From a virus, in the IMG/VR virus record IMGVR_UViG_3300005095_000008, positions 23,031 through 87,030 of that record: a stretch of 64,000 bases of DNA; one strand, written 5' to 3'. Below the pieces are notes generated by a model. That model was given only the letters and a program-made list of their open reading frames with translations. It did no database searches and was not told the DNA's origin. Each line of letters begins with the position of its first letter. Position 1 is the stretch's first letter. Below, piece after piece: positions 16,220 through 24,898 of the stretch. The translations under genes were made by a program, and so were the position numbers.

Positions 16220-16934
16220 TTTTAACCTTATGCACAAAACGTTCAGCATCGTTAAACGCTAACTCTGTATCAATATTTAATAATGGTATGAGTAGTGTAA
16301 TCTTACCATTTACTGTTTCGATATAACACTCATCATATTTAGTCCGTGTAAACTCTTTGACTGTCATATCTTTATAAACAATCTTAGAAAGGTTTCCAAT
16401 CTCATCATAGGTATAAACCATATCATCATTTGAGATATAAATATCTTGATTACCAGAGACCATATGCTTACATTTACATCTATCATAGTGTTGTGTATAG
16501 TGAATATATGTAGGTGTATCTTTCTCTGTTACTTCAATCGTATAAAGTTTATCATCTCTATAAGTATAAAAACGCTCCAATCTGCGTTCTCCAATAGTAA
16601 CGATCTCCCTAGATAGTTTCCCATCAATATATTCGAACTCTATCTTCTTAGAACGACTCTCTCGTGTAATAGGATATAGAGATTTATTTAACAGTATTGT
16701 CACACACTCTTTGCCATCAAAATACTCTATCATGCTCTTATCGTCAGATATATATGCATTCTTAAATTTCGTCTGTAAACGTTTTACATAAACATCATTA
16801 TCAGACACAACCAGTGTATTAAGAATATTACTCACCTTACACTGTTTGATGTTACGAAGAAACCATTCTTGTACATCCATTCTAATCGCCATCGCTCTTA
16901 ACGTTGTTTCATTAATTACGTTAATCTTTTTCAT
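16206..16934 (-). CDS. Hypothetical protein (242 aa)
   Basis: ATG at 16934 with AAAGGAG seven bases upstream; a GTG two codons earlier overlaps the ribosome binding site and is unlikely. Residues 75-242 show repeated short beta-hairpins with Tyr and Asp (IEYFDGKE, FEYIDGKL, FYTYRDDKLYTIE, YTYDEIGNLSKIVYKD), similar in rhythm to YD/RHS-type or MORN-like strand repeats. CKCKH (about 156-160) might bind metal. It has a promoter-like motif at 16961-16970. Function unknown. Confidence 0.7.
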   Translation of the reverse strand: MKKINVINETTLRAMAIRMDVQEWFLRNIKQCKVSNILNTLVVSDNDVYVKRLQTKFKNAYISDDKSMIEYFDGKECVTILLNKSLYPITRESRSKKIEFEYIDGKLSREIVTIGERRLERFYTYRDDKLYTIEVTEKDTPTYIHYTQHYDRCKCKHMVSGNQDIYISNDDMVYTYDEIGNLSKIVYKDMTVKEFTRTKYDECYIETVNGKITLLIPLLNIDTELAFNDAERFVHKVKNETI

Positions 16935-16960
16935 TGTCACTCCTTTTAAGTTAGTATTAC

Positions 16961-16970
16961 TATAATATAC
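16961..16970 (-). promoter_or_regulatory. Promoter-like motif before 242-residue protein gene
   Basis: GTATATTATA on the minus strand, 27 bases before the ATG. One position differs from the consensus. Confidence 0.4.
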
Positions 16971-16986
16971 AAATATAAAACTTTAC

Positions 16987-17012
16987 ATAGATAGACCATA
17001 TGGTCTATCTAT
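16987..17012 (-). terminator. Palindromic terminator after nrdB
   Basis: A perfect 26-base palindrome with core ACCATATGGT next to the nrdB stop. Confidence 0.7.
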
Positions 17013-18090
17013 AATATATTTCTTTTAGTTCTGAAAGTCGCGACCTTAGATCATTCTTAAGTACACCCTTATTGTATGCAGTATTAGATTTCTCTTGCAT
17101 CGCCGTATTTTGTTTTTTAATATCGCGATAGTCATTGAACCATGTGATAACATCATTCTTTTCTCTCTTATAAATTGGTTCTAAACCGATGTCTTTGAGA
17201 CACTTGTCTGCAAAGTATTCGATTATATATTCGTTAATATCGTGTGTGAAACCTGGAATTGGTCCGTATTTAAGTAAGTAGTCAGACCACTCTTTCTCTT
17301 TTGCTACAACTTCTTTTACGTATTCATAAATGAAGTGTTCGTCATATACATCTTGAAATCCTTGCGAAGGGTCTTTACGAATGATTCTAAGGACATTCTT
17401 ATTAAGAGGTACGTGAAAGTCTAATTCATCTTGTGCAATGAGTCTAAGAAGCGCAGAAAATCCTTGTACACCGCCCTCAAAGTTTCTATTAATGTTCCAC
17501 GTCGTATAGAAACTAAACGGAAACTTAATAGATTCTAATACATAAGTAGCTACAATTGCCTTAAAAAGAATTTCATAGTTCTCTTCGCCATTCTTGATAA
17601 CAGATTCAAAAAGTTCGTCTGCAAAGTCTTTTTCGTTATCAATTCTACTACGAATGAATGGGTCTGTGAGTGCTAAATTAATTTTATCTTCTGCTTCACT
17701 ACCAAACATTTGACTCAAACCATAACTATAACTAGTAGCATGTACAGATTCGTTCTGCGCTACATATTGATATGCTAATCGCATCTCTGTATTGGTAGCA
17801 GCGAGTGCTAAGTAGTTATAGATACCTACAACACCAGAATCCATAATGGTCTGGTATCCATTTGTCTTCAGAAAGATATCTTGTGCTCTCTCTGAAAGTT
17901 TATCCCATCCTGTAATATCAGAAGAGAAGTCTACTGCTGTCCATGCCCATACGTCAGAGAACCCTTTCTTAAATGTATTCATAATACTGTTATGGGAAAT
18001 TTTATCTATTCTAAAGATACCTGTCTGTCCAAAGAATAGTTTACTATTATCTGTATCGATCTTCAAATCGAGTATTGTTCTGTTTTCCAT
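17005..18090 (-). CDS. nrdB: Ribonucleotide reductase class Ia, beta subunit
   Basis: A 361-residue small subunit carrying the di-iron site and tyrosyl radical. All ligands are present: Asp54 (AVDF), Glu114 and His117 (QNESVHATSY), Glu186 (VLESIKF), Glu222 and His225 (DELDFH). Tyr121, four residues after His117, is the radical tyrosine position. The C-terminus ends SELKEIYYR with paired tyrosines, as needed to dock on NrdA. It sits eight bases downstream of nrdA, and a palindromic terminator follows (16987-17012). Reaction: reduction of NDPs to dNDPs. Confidence 0.95.
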   Translation of the reverse strand: MENRTILDLKIDTDNSKLFFGQTGIFRIDKISHNSIMNTFKKGFSDVWAWTAVDFSSDITGWDKLSERAQDIFLKTNGYQTIMDSGVVGIYNYLALAATNTEMRLAYQYVAQNESVHATSYSYGLSQMFGSEAEDKINLALTDPFIRSRIDNEKDFADELFESVIKNGEENYEILFKAIVATYVLESIKFPFSFYTTWNINRNFEGGVQGFSALLRLIAQDELDFHVPLNKNVLRIIRKDPSQGFQDVYDEHFIYEYVKEVVAKEKEWSDYLLKYGPIPGFTHDINEYIIEYFADKCLKDIGLEPIYKREKNDVITWFNDYRDIKKQNTAMQEKSNTAYNKGVLKNDLRSRLSELKEIYYR

Positions 18091-18098
18091 TATATCTC

Positions 18099-20360
18099 CT
18101 AAACCTTACAACTTTCACATTCTACTTCATCGTTCTTTGTAGATTTTGCATAGTAGAGTCCTTTCATACCAAGTCTATCTGCTGTGAGAATATCTCTCAA
18201 TAGATCAAATGCGGTTGTCTTCTCTGGTATATAATAAAGTGTTACACTCTGTCCTTGGTCTAACCAACGTTGTCTTACAGCTGCATTAGTTAAAATATCA
18301 TTAGAATCGATATCAAATGCAAGTTCATACTTGTGTCCTAGTGTCGCTACATTTGGCGCTAACTGTGGACAAGTATATGTGCCATCTTTCATAGCTGATA
18401 ACGCATGTAGTGGTTCTGTACCTTCTGTAGAGTTCATAATGAGTGAACTCGTAGCAGTAGGCGCAATCGCCATCACTGTTGAGAATCTAGCGCCACATGC
18501 CAATAGATCTTGACGTAGTGTTTCCCAATCATAATTGAGTGGATATTCAACATCTCCTGCAAATAATTCAAATGTGAACTTTCCATCTTTATATTTTGTT
18601 TCGTTAAACTTCTTAAACCTGCCTCTCTCTTTAGCGAGTCTAATTGATGCTTTCATTAGATGGTAATAGACTGATTCCATTACATCATTCACAAACTGTA
18701 ATGTATCTTCACCACCCCATTTTAAAGTGTTTTTAGCAAGTAATTGCGCGAGGTTTGTTACACCTACACCAATCGCTCTAAACTCTTTGTTAAATCGTTC
18801 CCCTTCTTTCGTAGGATAAAACGCATAGTCAATGAGATTATCAGATGCTCTTAGTAGATTATACGCAATACGTTCTCTCTTTTCGTCATCATGGTAAAAC
18901 CAACGCATAAGGTTAATAGAACTAAGATTACAGAGTGCGATATAACCAGGTTCATACTCTTCTGTAAGCGTAACTTCATCGGTAGACATATTTTCAGAAA
19001 GTTCGAAGTCTTTGAATTCTACAGCTTTTGTAGGAAGATAGATTTCATTACAGAGATTAGAGCTGTAGATCTTATGATTAAAGTTATTTTGCTTCTCTAC
19101 ATTCTCTTCTAAGAAGATATAGATATTACCTGTTTCGAATCTTTGTTTTACGAGTTCGAATAGATAGTCAAGTGCATTGACTGTTTTCTTCATAATGCCT
19201 TGTTTCTTCTCGTACTCTTCATAGAGCGTATTGAATGCTTCGCCAGTAGTCTCTTCTAATAGAGGTACTTCTTTAGGATCAAAGAGTGTCATCTCTTGAT
19301 CGTTGAGTGCTCTCTCTAAAAAGAGTTTATTAATCTTGACACCATACATAAGTCCTCTAGCACGTCTATCTTCTGTACCACCCTCTTCTTTAAGCTCAAG
19401 CATATCAGGAGCATCATAGTGCCATAGAGAGAAGTAGACTGCACACGCACCGGGTCTGGTTCCATCTTGGTTATAGGCTTTTACGCCTGCTTCTGTAAGC
19501 TTAATGAATGGAATTGGTCCAGAAGAAGTTCCTGTTGTTCCAATAAGAGAATTTGACGCTCTTACAGAAGTAATATCTGTAGCGAGTCCACCAGAGTGTT
19601 TTGAATACAAGAACAAGTTAGAGTTAGTCTTATTGATTCCTCTAGAGTTATCTGGCATCTTAGAGACGACACAGGATGACATCTGTGGATTGTACGAGAG
19701 TGAGTTTTTAAACTTTGGTGTGGCTTCAGAGAACTCATGTTGAGATACATCATCATAACGTTCTTTAATTAGAGCCATTCTGACGTCTTTTGGTTCTTTC
19801 CAGAAGGCGAACATAGCCAAACGCATGAAACCGTGTTGAGGTAGCTCTAGGATACGTTTACGAGTATATCTTTTCGCTTGCTTGTCGAAGAATACCCTAA
19901 GACCAAGATAATTAATATCGAAATCTCTCTCTTGTACGATATAAGAGTTTAATTCGATGATTTCTTGTTCTGAAAACGAGTTTACTACTTCTTTATCATA
20001 GACTTTATATTTCACACCTTTTTTAAGGACATCTCCATAGAATGGATATTTATCTCTTTTCATTCCCCATAGTTCTTTATACTGTTTTAGAATTAGTAGG
20101 TTTCGAGCAACGGTATCTGCTAAAGGAAACTCTTTAGAAATCATATTCTCTACAGTGTTTAGTACTTCATTATAGAGTTTTGTGATTTGGATCTTATCAT
20201 AGATTTTGAGTTTGACACTTTTGAGTATCTCTTCTACCATGATTTCATTATTTTCAGCCGCCCACATCAATACTTTATGCAACTTCTCTTCGCTAAATGG
20301 TTCTGTTCTTCCGTCACGTTTAATAACTGTGTGACTTTTGCCATCCATAAGTGTTATCAT
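18099..20360 (-). CDS. nrdA: Ribonucleotide reductase class Ia, alpha subunit
   Basis: A 753-residue large subunit with an N-terminal ATP-cone (IKRDGRTEPFSEEKLHKVL, about 12-30), so allosteric dATP control is likely kept. The active-site cysteines are seen in QMSSCVV and SSNLCNEIYLP. The C-terminal CESCKV (748-753) is the swinging redox pair. Start at 20360 (MITLMDGK) has AAAGGA upstream; a longer frame to 20456 has no such site and adds a nonconserved hydrophobic tail. It forms an operon with nrdB and provides deoxynucleotides for the AT-rich phage genome. Confidence 0.95.
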   Translation of the reverse strand: MITLMDGKSHTVIKRDGRTEPFSEEKLHKVLMWAAENNEIMVEEILKSVKLKIYDKIQITKLYNEVLNTVENMISKEFPLADTVARNLLILKQYKELWGMKRDKYPFYGDVLKKGVKYKVYDKEVVNSFSEQEIIELNSYIVQERDFDINYLGLRVFFDKQAKRYTRKRILELPQHGFMRLAMFAFWKEPKDVRMALIKERYDDVSQHEFSEATPKFKNSLSYNPQMSSCVVSKMPDNSRGINKTNSNLFLYSKHSGGLATDITSVRASNSLIGTTGTSSGPIPFIKLTEAGVKAYNQDGTRPGACAVYFSLWHYDAPDMLELKEEGGTEDRRARGLMYGVKINKLFLERALNDQEMTLFDPKEVPLLEETTGEAFNTLYEEYEKKQGIMKKTVNALDYLFELVKQRFETGNIYIFLEENVEKQNNFNHKIYSSNLCNEIYLPTKAVEFKDFELSENMSTDEVTLTEEYEPGYIALCNLSSINLMRWFYHDDEKRERIAYNLLRASDNLIDYAFYPTKEGERFNKEFRAIGVGVTNLAQLLAKNTLKWGGEDTLQFVNDVMESVYYHLMKASIRLAKERGRFKKFNETKYKDGKFTFELFAGDVEYPLNYDWETLRQDLLACGARFSTVMAIAPTATSSLIMNSTEGTEPLHALSAMKDGTYTCPQLAPNVATLGHKYELAFDIDSNDILTNAAVRQRWLDQGQSVTLYYIPEKTTAFDLLRDILTADRLGMKGLYYAKSTKNDEVECESCKV

Positions 20361-20443
20361 CTCTATTCCTTTAAAATTATCAAAAAATAATAGTAATTTT
20401 TTATGCATTAAAATATGATGTATCGGAATAAAAATAAAAAAGC

Positions 20444-20470
20444 CTCTACAGACCATATTGGTCTGTAGAG
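20444..20470 (-). terminator. Hairpin after putative internal head protein gene
   Basis: A 12-base stem with a three-base loop (core CCATATTGG), followed on the minus strand by CTTTTTTATTTTTATT. Confidence 0.78.
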
Positions 20471-20483
20471 TTTATGTTATTTA

Positions 20484-21716
20484 TTACGCTTCTTTAAGAT
20501 TTTGAAGGTATACTTTGCCTAATCCATCTACTGCAGTTGGAATGTTCCAATATGTTTTTGTAAGAACGAGTAATGTAAACGGAAGATATGGATAAATGCC
20601 TACAGTCTCCCATTTAGCAGCTTCATCGATTTTATCAATCTCTTTTGAGCCTTTTTTAAGAATATTAAAAACAGATTCCTTAACTTTCTTACGATTTTGA
20701 ACAATTTTTAGAGCTTCATCACATAATTTAATAAGTTCTTTCAGATCTGGTGTCGTGAAAGTTGGTGTGATTCCAAAACCATCTACCATGCTAAAAGGAA
20801 TGCTGCGCGTTGTATAATGATACGGCATCATATCACTTGTAATATGCAAAGGTTTACATCTATTCAAAAACCAGGCTTGATTATTTGTGGCGCCAACAAG
20901 CAAGTAATCCCTATCTCCGCTTTTACAAAAGAATTTAAATACTTTCTCAATCCATGAACGTTGTACTTGTTTAAGTGCTGATGTGTTATCGAAAATCTGT
21001 TCGACATCACCATCTTTTGTCATCATAGATATGATTGCGTTTGTTGTTTTATCAATAAAGTCTGCAGAACCATATTTCTTAATAATACCATTCATTGCTT
21101 TAATTGGATCTTTTGTTCCACCGAATCCCATGATACCGATAAATTTACCTGTTTGCCAGCCAATCACATTTGTATCAGATATTTCACTAAGAGTCAGTTT
21201 CTTACCTGATTTCTCATATTCTTCAAGTTTAGATTTTGTATCTTCAAGGTCTGTAAATAACTTATCTATAACAATGTTTAATTTATCCATAAATTTTAAA
21301 AGACTAGCTTCTAATCTAGCAAATGTTTTGTTAATTGCGATAATTATTTTCGTAATTGCTGATTTTGATTCTTCTACGGCAGAAATAAGACTAGATGTTG
21401 GGTCTGTAATTTCTTCAAGTCCAATTTCAGAGAAGTCTAAACCTTCAAAACCTAATACATCGAATGATTTTTGTACGCTTGTCAAATATTGTGCAACAAA
21501 TAATTTATCTACTGTTCCGTTTTCTAAAGCTACTTCTGCTGTTTTAATATCTTTCTCAAGCATAGCTACTTGTTGCTTACCATCTTCAATAGCAGCATAA
21601 ATTTTTAGAATTTCTGCTTCAGCCATTGATTGTTCTTCCATTGCTAAAACTGTGCTCTCAAACGTAGAAACTTTTTCAAATGTTTCTTCCATTGCAATTT
21701 CGTCAAATAATTTCAT
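20484..21716 (-). CDS. Putative virion/internal head protein (410 aa)
   Basis: A soluble protein with an acidic N-terminal 35 residues (MKLFDEIAMEETFEKVSTFE), a long coiled-coil region (about 40-185) and a globular C-terminal half. The composition and acidic leader resemble internal head or tail proteins of giant phages that are trimmed by the prohead protease, but I see no definite family. It lies upstream of a terminator (20444-20470) and downstream of the endolysin gene in the same direction. Structural role is inferred from context. Confidence 0.6.
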   Translation of the reverse strand: MKLFDEIAMEETFEKVSTFESTVLAMEEQSMAEAEILKIYAAIEDGKQQVAMLEKDIKTAEVALENGTVDKLFVAQYLTSVQKSFDVLGFEGLDFSEIGLEEITDPTSSLISAVEESKSAITKIIIAINKTFARLEASLLKFMDKLNIVIDKLFTDLEDTKSKLEEYEKSGKKLTLSEISDTNVIGWQTGKFIGIMGFGGTKDPIKAMNGIIKKYGSADFIDKTTNAIISMMTKDGDVEQIFDNTSALKQVQRSWIEKVFKFFCKSGDRDYLLVGATNNQAWFLNRCKPLHITSDMMPYHYTTRSIPFSMVDGFGITPTFTTPDLKELIKLCDEALKIVQNRKKVKESVFNILKKGSKEIDKIDEAAKWETVGIYPYLPFTLLVLTKTYWNIPTAVDGLGKVYLQNLKEA

Positions 21717-21743
21717 TTTTTAAACCTTTAGTATTTATTTCAT

Positions 21744-22583
21744 TTAAACGTATCTAAACCCTAGATTTTTCAATCTATTATACCACCCTCTCTTAAAGCG
21801 AGCGTATCTCTTTGGATTGTTCTTTATTAATCTATTGTAAAAGTGATACATTTCAGCCAACATCAATTGGTTCAAAATTTCATCAGAACCTTTAAACGTC
21901 CTCACAGCTGTTCTTGTTTTTTTACCAAGAATACCATCTGCTTTCAACTTCAATGCTTTCTGTAATACTTTTACACCTCTTGCCTTTCCACCATTTACAG
22001 AATTAGAAAAGAAAGTCAGCGCGCTATTGTAAAATTTCATCTCTTCAAAGATAGCATTCAACTTCTTATCTAAGAAATGTTTTACATAAAATGCATAGGC
22101 TAAAATTCTAATCTGTTCTTTCTCATCATTACTCAATAAGTAATTCAATTTAATAGCATTTCCTGGCGTTTCTCTTAACGCATATTTCTTAAAGAGTGAG
22201 TCAATATACTTAATAATTTTACTATTTGGAAATGATTTCTTATAAACACCATACGGTGATGTATAAGCAGACTCTCTTCTATTCCAGTGTATCACTGTGC
22301 CTTCAGCTCTTCCAAGGTACTCTAGTATCCTATCTTCTAATCGAATGTGTTTTTCTTTTTCTATCAATAACTTTGCAATGTTATCGAAAAATACATACTT
22401 GTCTATTTTTAGTAATGCGTCTAATGTTCTGTATCCAACGATACCATCTTCTACGACATTACCGTTAGATAGATTAATCGCTTTTTGTAATAGTAAATCT
22501 AATTTTTGTTCTAACAAAAACTCTACTGTTAAAAATAAATCAGTATCAGCATGCTTCTTAAAAAGTGCTAACGAGCTCTTCAT
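21744..22583 (-). CDS. Endolysin, GH108-type muramidase with two PG-binding motifs
   Basis: A 279-residue lysin. The C-terminal part, FFSNSVNGGKARGVKVLQKA through DGILGKKTRTAV (191-227), is the peptidoglycan-binding motif found in GH108 (ZliS-like) N-acetylmuramidases. A similar motif, LLQKAINLSNGNVVEDGIVG (31-50), lies near the N-terminus. Between them, GRAEGTVIHWNRRESAYTSP (91-110) with Glu94 and PYGVYKKSFPNS likely holds the catalytic site. Function: cleaves peptidoglycan glycan strands for lysis or, if virion-bound, for entry. There is no signal peptide, so a holin or virion delivery is needed. Confidence 0.72.
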   Translation of the reverse strand: MKSSLALFKKHADTDLFLTVEFLLEQKLDLLLQKAINLSNGNVVEDGIVGYRTLDALLKIDKYVFFDNIAKLLIEKEKHIRLEDRILEYLGRAEGTVIHWNRRESAYTSPYGVYKKSFPNSKIIKYIDSLFKKYALRETPGNAIKLNYLLSNDEKEQIRILAYAFYVKHFLDKKLNAIFEEMKFYNSALTFFSNSVNGGKARGVKVLQKALKLKADGILGKKTRTAVRTFKGSDEILNQLMLAEMYHFYNRLIKNNPKRYARFKRGWYNRLKNLGFRYV

Positions 22584-22584
22584 A

Positions 22585-22833
22585 TCAATCTCCTGTTGTC
22601 TCTAATACATACGGTATATCAATTGTTTTATATTCATCTTGCATAAAATAAAATGGTTGTGTTATTGTTACTCTCTCTCCATGCTTTGCTTCAAACCAAG
22701 GTTCTTCTAACACACCGTCTGTAGAGACATAGAGAAGTGCGTGTTTTGCCTTCATAATATTTTGTATAATAATAGTACCATCACCAGGATCTAGCAATAC
22801 AGGTACTTCTCTCTCTAATGTTACAAAATCCAT
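22585..22833 (-). CDS. Small hypothetical protein (82 aa)
   Basis: A strand-rich 82-residue acidic protein (GDGTIIIQNIMKAKHALLYV) that ends one base before the endolysin start, which lies behind its own AGGAG. This close coupling suggests a partner in lysis or a structural appendage. No family recognised. Confidence 0.65.
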   Translation of the reverse strand: MDFVTLEREVPVLLDPGDGTIIIQNIMKAKHALLYVSTDGVLEEPWFEAKHGERVTITQPFYFMQDEYKTIDIPYVLETTGD

Positions 22834-22858
22834 AGGTTCTCCTCTGTTCTAAATATAG

Positions 22859-22890
22859 ACATGAGACTGTCAATTTAGACAGTCTCATGT
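22859..22890 (-). terminator. Hairpin after 150-residue tail protein gene
   Basis: A 13-base stem (ACATGAGACTGTC) with a six-base loop, touching the stop codon. No strong T-run follows. Confidence 0.6.
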
Positions 22891-23342
22891 TAGTTAATCG
22901 TAATTGGAGGTTGTTTAATCTCAAAATCTACACCAGAGAAATCAAGACTATCTAACTTCTCTTTAATAGACATAAGTTCGTCATGCTCTTCTTTACTCAA
23001 ACCACTTCCAACAGCTACAGTTGGAACTGTTGATGTTTGATTCAACACGGTAGCACCATTTATCTTTACAAATGGGCTTTCATAATCATCAGAGAACAAG
23101 TTAAACTTTACATCTAGATCGCAACCATCTGCAACAACAACCCACCCATTCGTCATAAAGTAGAAAGCTGGTGCGGATGCATTATTACCTAGATCATCTC
23201 CACCAACAACGCGCATCGCTCTTAAATAATTAGGATGATCTACCGCCCAACGTTTCCACGCAGAGTATAGATCTACACGTACATCAATGGACGTCTCATC
23301 TGTTATGGTTATCTGTTTAGTCGTACCATTGAATGTTATCAT
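22890..23342 (-). CDS. Tail/appendage structural protein (150 aa)
   Basis: A short protein with a pattern I have seen in phage tail-appendage proteins: an N-terminal strand pair (MITFNGTTKQITITDETSID), LYSAWKRWA (26-34), a GGD turn and FYFMTNGWVVV (61-71), then a linker and a C-terminal helix. The next gene shares this theme. It follows AAGGATAGAAC and ends at a hairpin (22859-22890). Likely a baseplate or fibre-proximal protein, by inference. Confidence 0.6.
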   Translation of the reverse strand: MITFNGTTKQITITDETSIDVRVDLYSAWKRWAVDHPNYLRAMRVVGGDDLGNNASAPAFYFMTNGWVVVADGCDLDVKFNLFSDDYESPFVKINGATVLNQTSTVPTVAVGSGLSKEEHDELMSIKEKLDSLDFSGVDFEIKQPPITIN

Positions 23343-23351
23343 GTTCTATCC

Positions 23352-24695
23352 TTAATTATTTACATATGTCATTTCTGTGTTCGCTACGAGAGATAGTTTA
23401 ATAGTTTTAGAACGTGTGATTGTACCTGTGGCTACGACATATTGCGCAGAATCTAGACCAATACCTACGAGTGTAACAGGAGCGTCTGTTCCTTCTGTTC
23501 CAGCTCCACGCTGATCGTTACTGTCAAAGTCATAATCAAATGGAATACTTGCATTACCATCAATCGTTCCAGCAATTGGAATACCACTAGCATCTTCAAC
23601 AGTGATAGCATTATCAGTACCAAAATCATTACCATTGCCGTCTGTCGTAAAGAATAAATGATAGATCGCTTCTGGGTCTGCTTGTAATGGTGCGTTAAAC
23701 TCAAGAATACCAGCAGATGTAAATGGATTTACTCTTTCACTTCCGCTATCATCAATAAAGACAACTCTGTTTGAATCTTCTTGACGTACATTGTCGATAT
23801 AACCATTGACGTAGAGTGTGTCACCAATAAAATACATAAGTGTATCGGCAGTGTCACCACGAACATCACCTTCGCCATTATCGATATCTGACTCTTGTCG
23901 CATAAGATATTGGTGTTTCTCATAAATTTGCTCTAGTGTCTTGTTATCACCTTCTACAATAACAGAGAAGTCATAGTTAGTACCACCAACATCTCTCTGT
24001 TGTGCGTCATCATAGTATGTAATCGTGATATTATCATACGGCGCTTGTGCGATTTCAGCATCGCTATGTGTAACTTTTGTATCTAGCTTATCTGATAGCG
24101 GTAGTGCGTATTTCTTATAAGTAAGCGCTGAAATATTCTGACCTACAATAAGATCATATTGATCGTATGTCTTTTGTTCTTCACGTAGGAAGATTGTAAA
24201 TGCATTTCTTTTATCAAAATCGCCATTATCAGCGTCTCCATAAATTTTAATACATTGATTTACTTCACCTGGTAGAATCGTATCTACTGGAGAGTTTGGG
24301 TCTCCTTGAATATAATATGCTTGGTCAACAGTAGGATCATAGAACGCACCAAGTGATGTAATATTCATCCACTCTTCTGCAGTCGTACCATCATCTTTCT
24401 TAACAGCAAATCCACCATCTCTAATAAGATTGATAGTATCAACATCTTTCCATTTCCAACCATTTACGAGGTCGAACTGTGTCCCTGATGGACCATCAAT
24501 TGGTGTGAATGGGAATGGATGTCTAATCAATGTATCATCACTTTTCCATTCTTCTTTTGTAAATGAATAGACAGCTTGCAACGCGACGCCATCATCCGAT
24601 AGGTTGCCTGCTTTAATCAATTCGATTGTTCTATTTGCTGTATCAAAATTAAGCTCTGTTCCTTGATTCAAATCATCTGGATCTATAATCTTCAT
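23352..24695 (-). CDS. Tail/appendage structural protein (447 aa)
   Basis: A 447-residue, strand-rich, acidic protein. Residues 12-120 (FDTANRTIELIKAGNLSDDG, YSFTKEEWK, LVNGWKWKD, TINLIRDGGF) resemble an enlarged form of the domain in the 150-residue gene downstream. The C-terminal half has Ig-like strands with repeated Asp/Gly turns. Such proteins decorate tail fibres or baseplates. The ATG lies three bases from the stop of the 62-residue gene upstream, so they are one operon. Confidence 0.6.
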   Translation of the reverse strand: MKIIDPDDLNQGTELNFDTANRTIELIKAGNLSDDGVALQAVYSFTKEEWKSDDTLIRHPFPFTPIDGPSGTQFDLVNGWKWKDVDTINLIRDGGFAVKKDDGTTAEEWMNITSLGAFYDPTVDQAYYIQGDPNSPVDTILPGEVNQCIKIYGDADNGDFDKRNAFTIFLREEQKTYDQYDLIVGQNISALTYKKYALPLSDKLDTKVTHSDAEIAQAPYDNITITYYDDAQQRDVGGTNYDFSVIVEGDNKTLEQIYEKHQYLMRQESDIDNGEGDVRGDTADTLMYFIGDTLYVNGYIDNVRQEDSNRVVFIDDSGSERVNPFTSAGILEFNAPLQADPEAIYHLFFTTDGNGNDFGTDNAITVEDASGIPIAGTIDGNASIPFDYDFDSNDQRGAGTEGTDAPVTLVGIGLDSAQYVVATGTITRSKTIKLSLVANTEMTYVNN

Positions 24696-24698
24696 TAC

Positions 24699-24887
24699 TT
24701 ACCTTTCTTTTAATTTCTTTAATTTTATTGTAAAATTGCTATTAATAATTAAAAAATAATTATCTATTTCTAAAATTTTATCAGCTTCGATTCCGTATAA
24801 TAGTGCGACTTCTTTACTTACTTCAGGAACATCGAATGTCATTCCTAAATATTTGCCATCAGTTGTTTCTACAACTTTGACTCTCAT
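24699..24887 (-). CDS. Small hypothetical protein (62 aa)
   Basis: A 62-residue protein starting after AAAAGGATAAATT. It shows an alternating strand pattern (MRVKVVETTDGKYLGMTFDV; YFLIINSNFTIKLKKL), like a small beta-barrel or chaperone-tip protein. It lies between two tail-appendage genes in one operon, so an accessory virion role is likely. Confidence 0.6.
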   Translation of the reverse strand: MRVKVVETTDGKYLGMTFDVPEVSKEVALLYGIEADKILEIDNYFLIINSNFTIKLKKLKER

Positions 24888-24898
24888 AATTTATCCTT

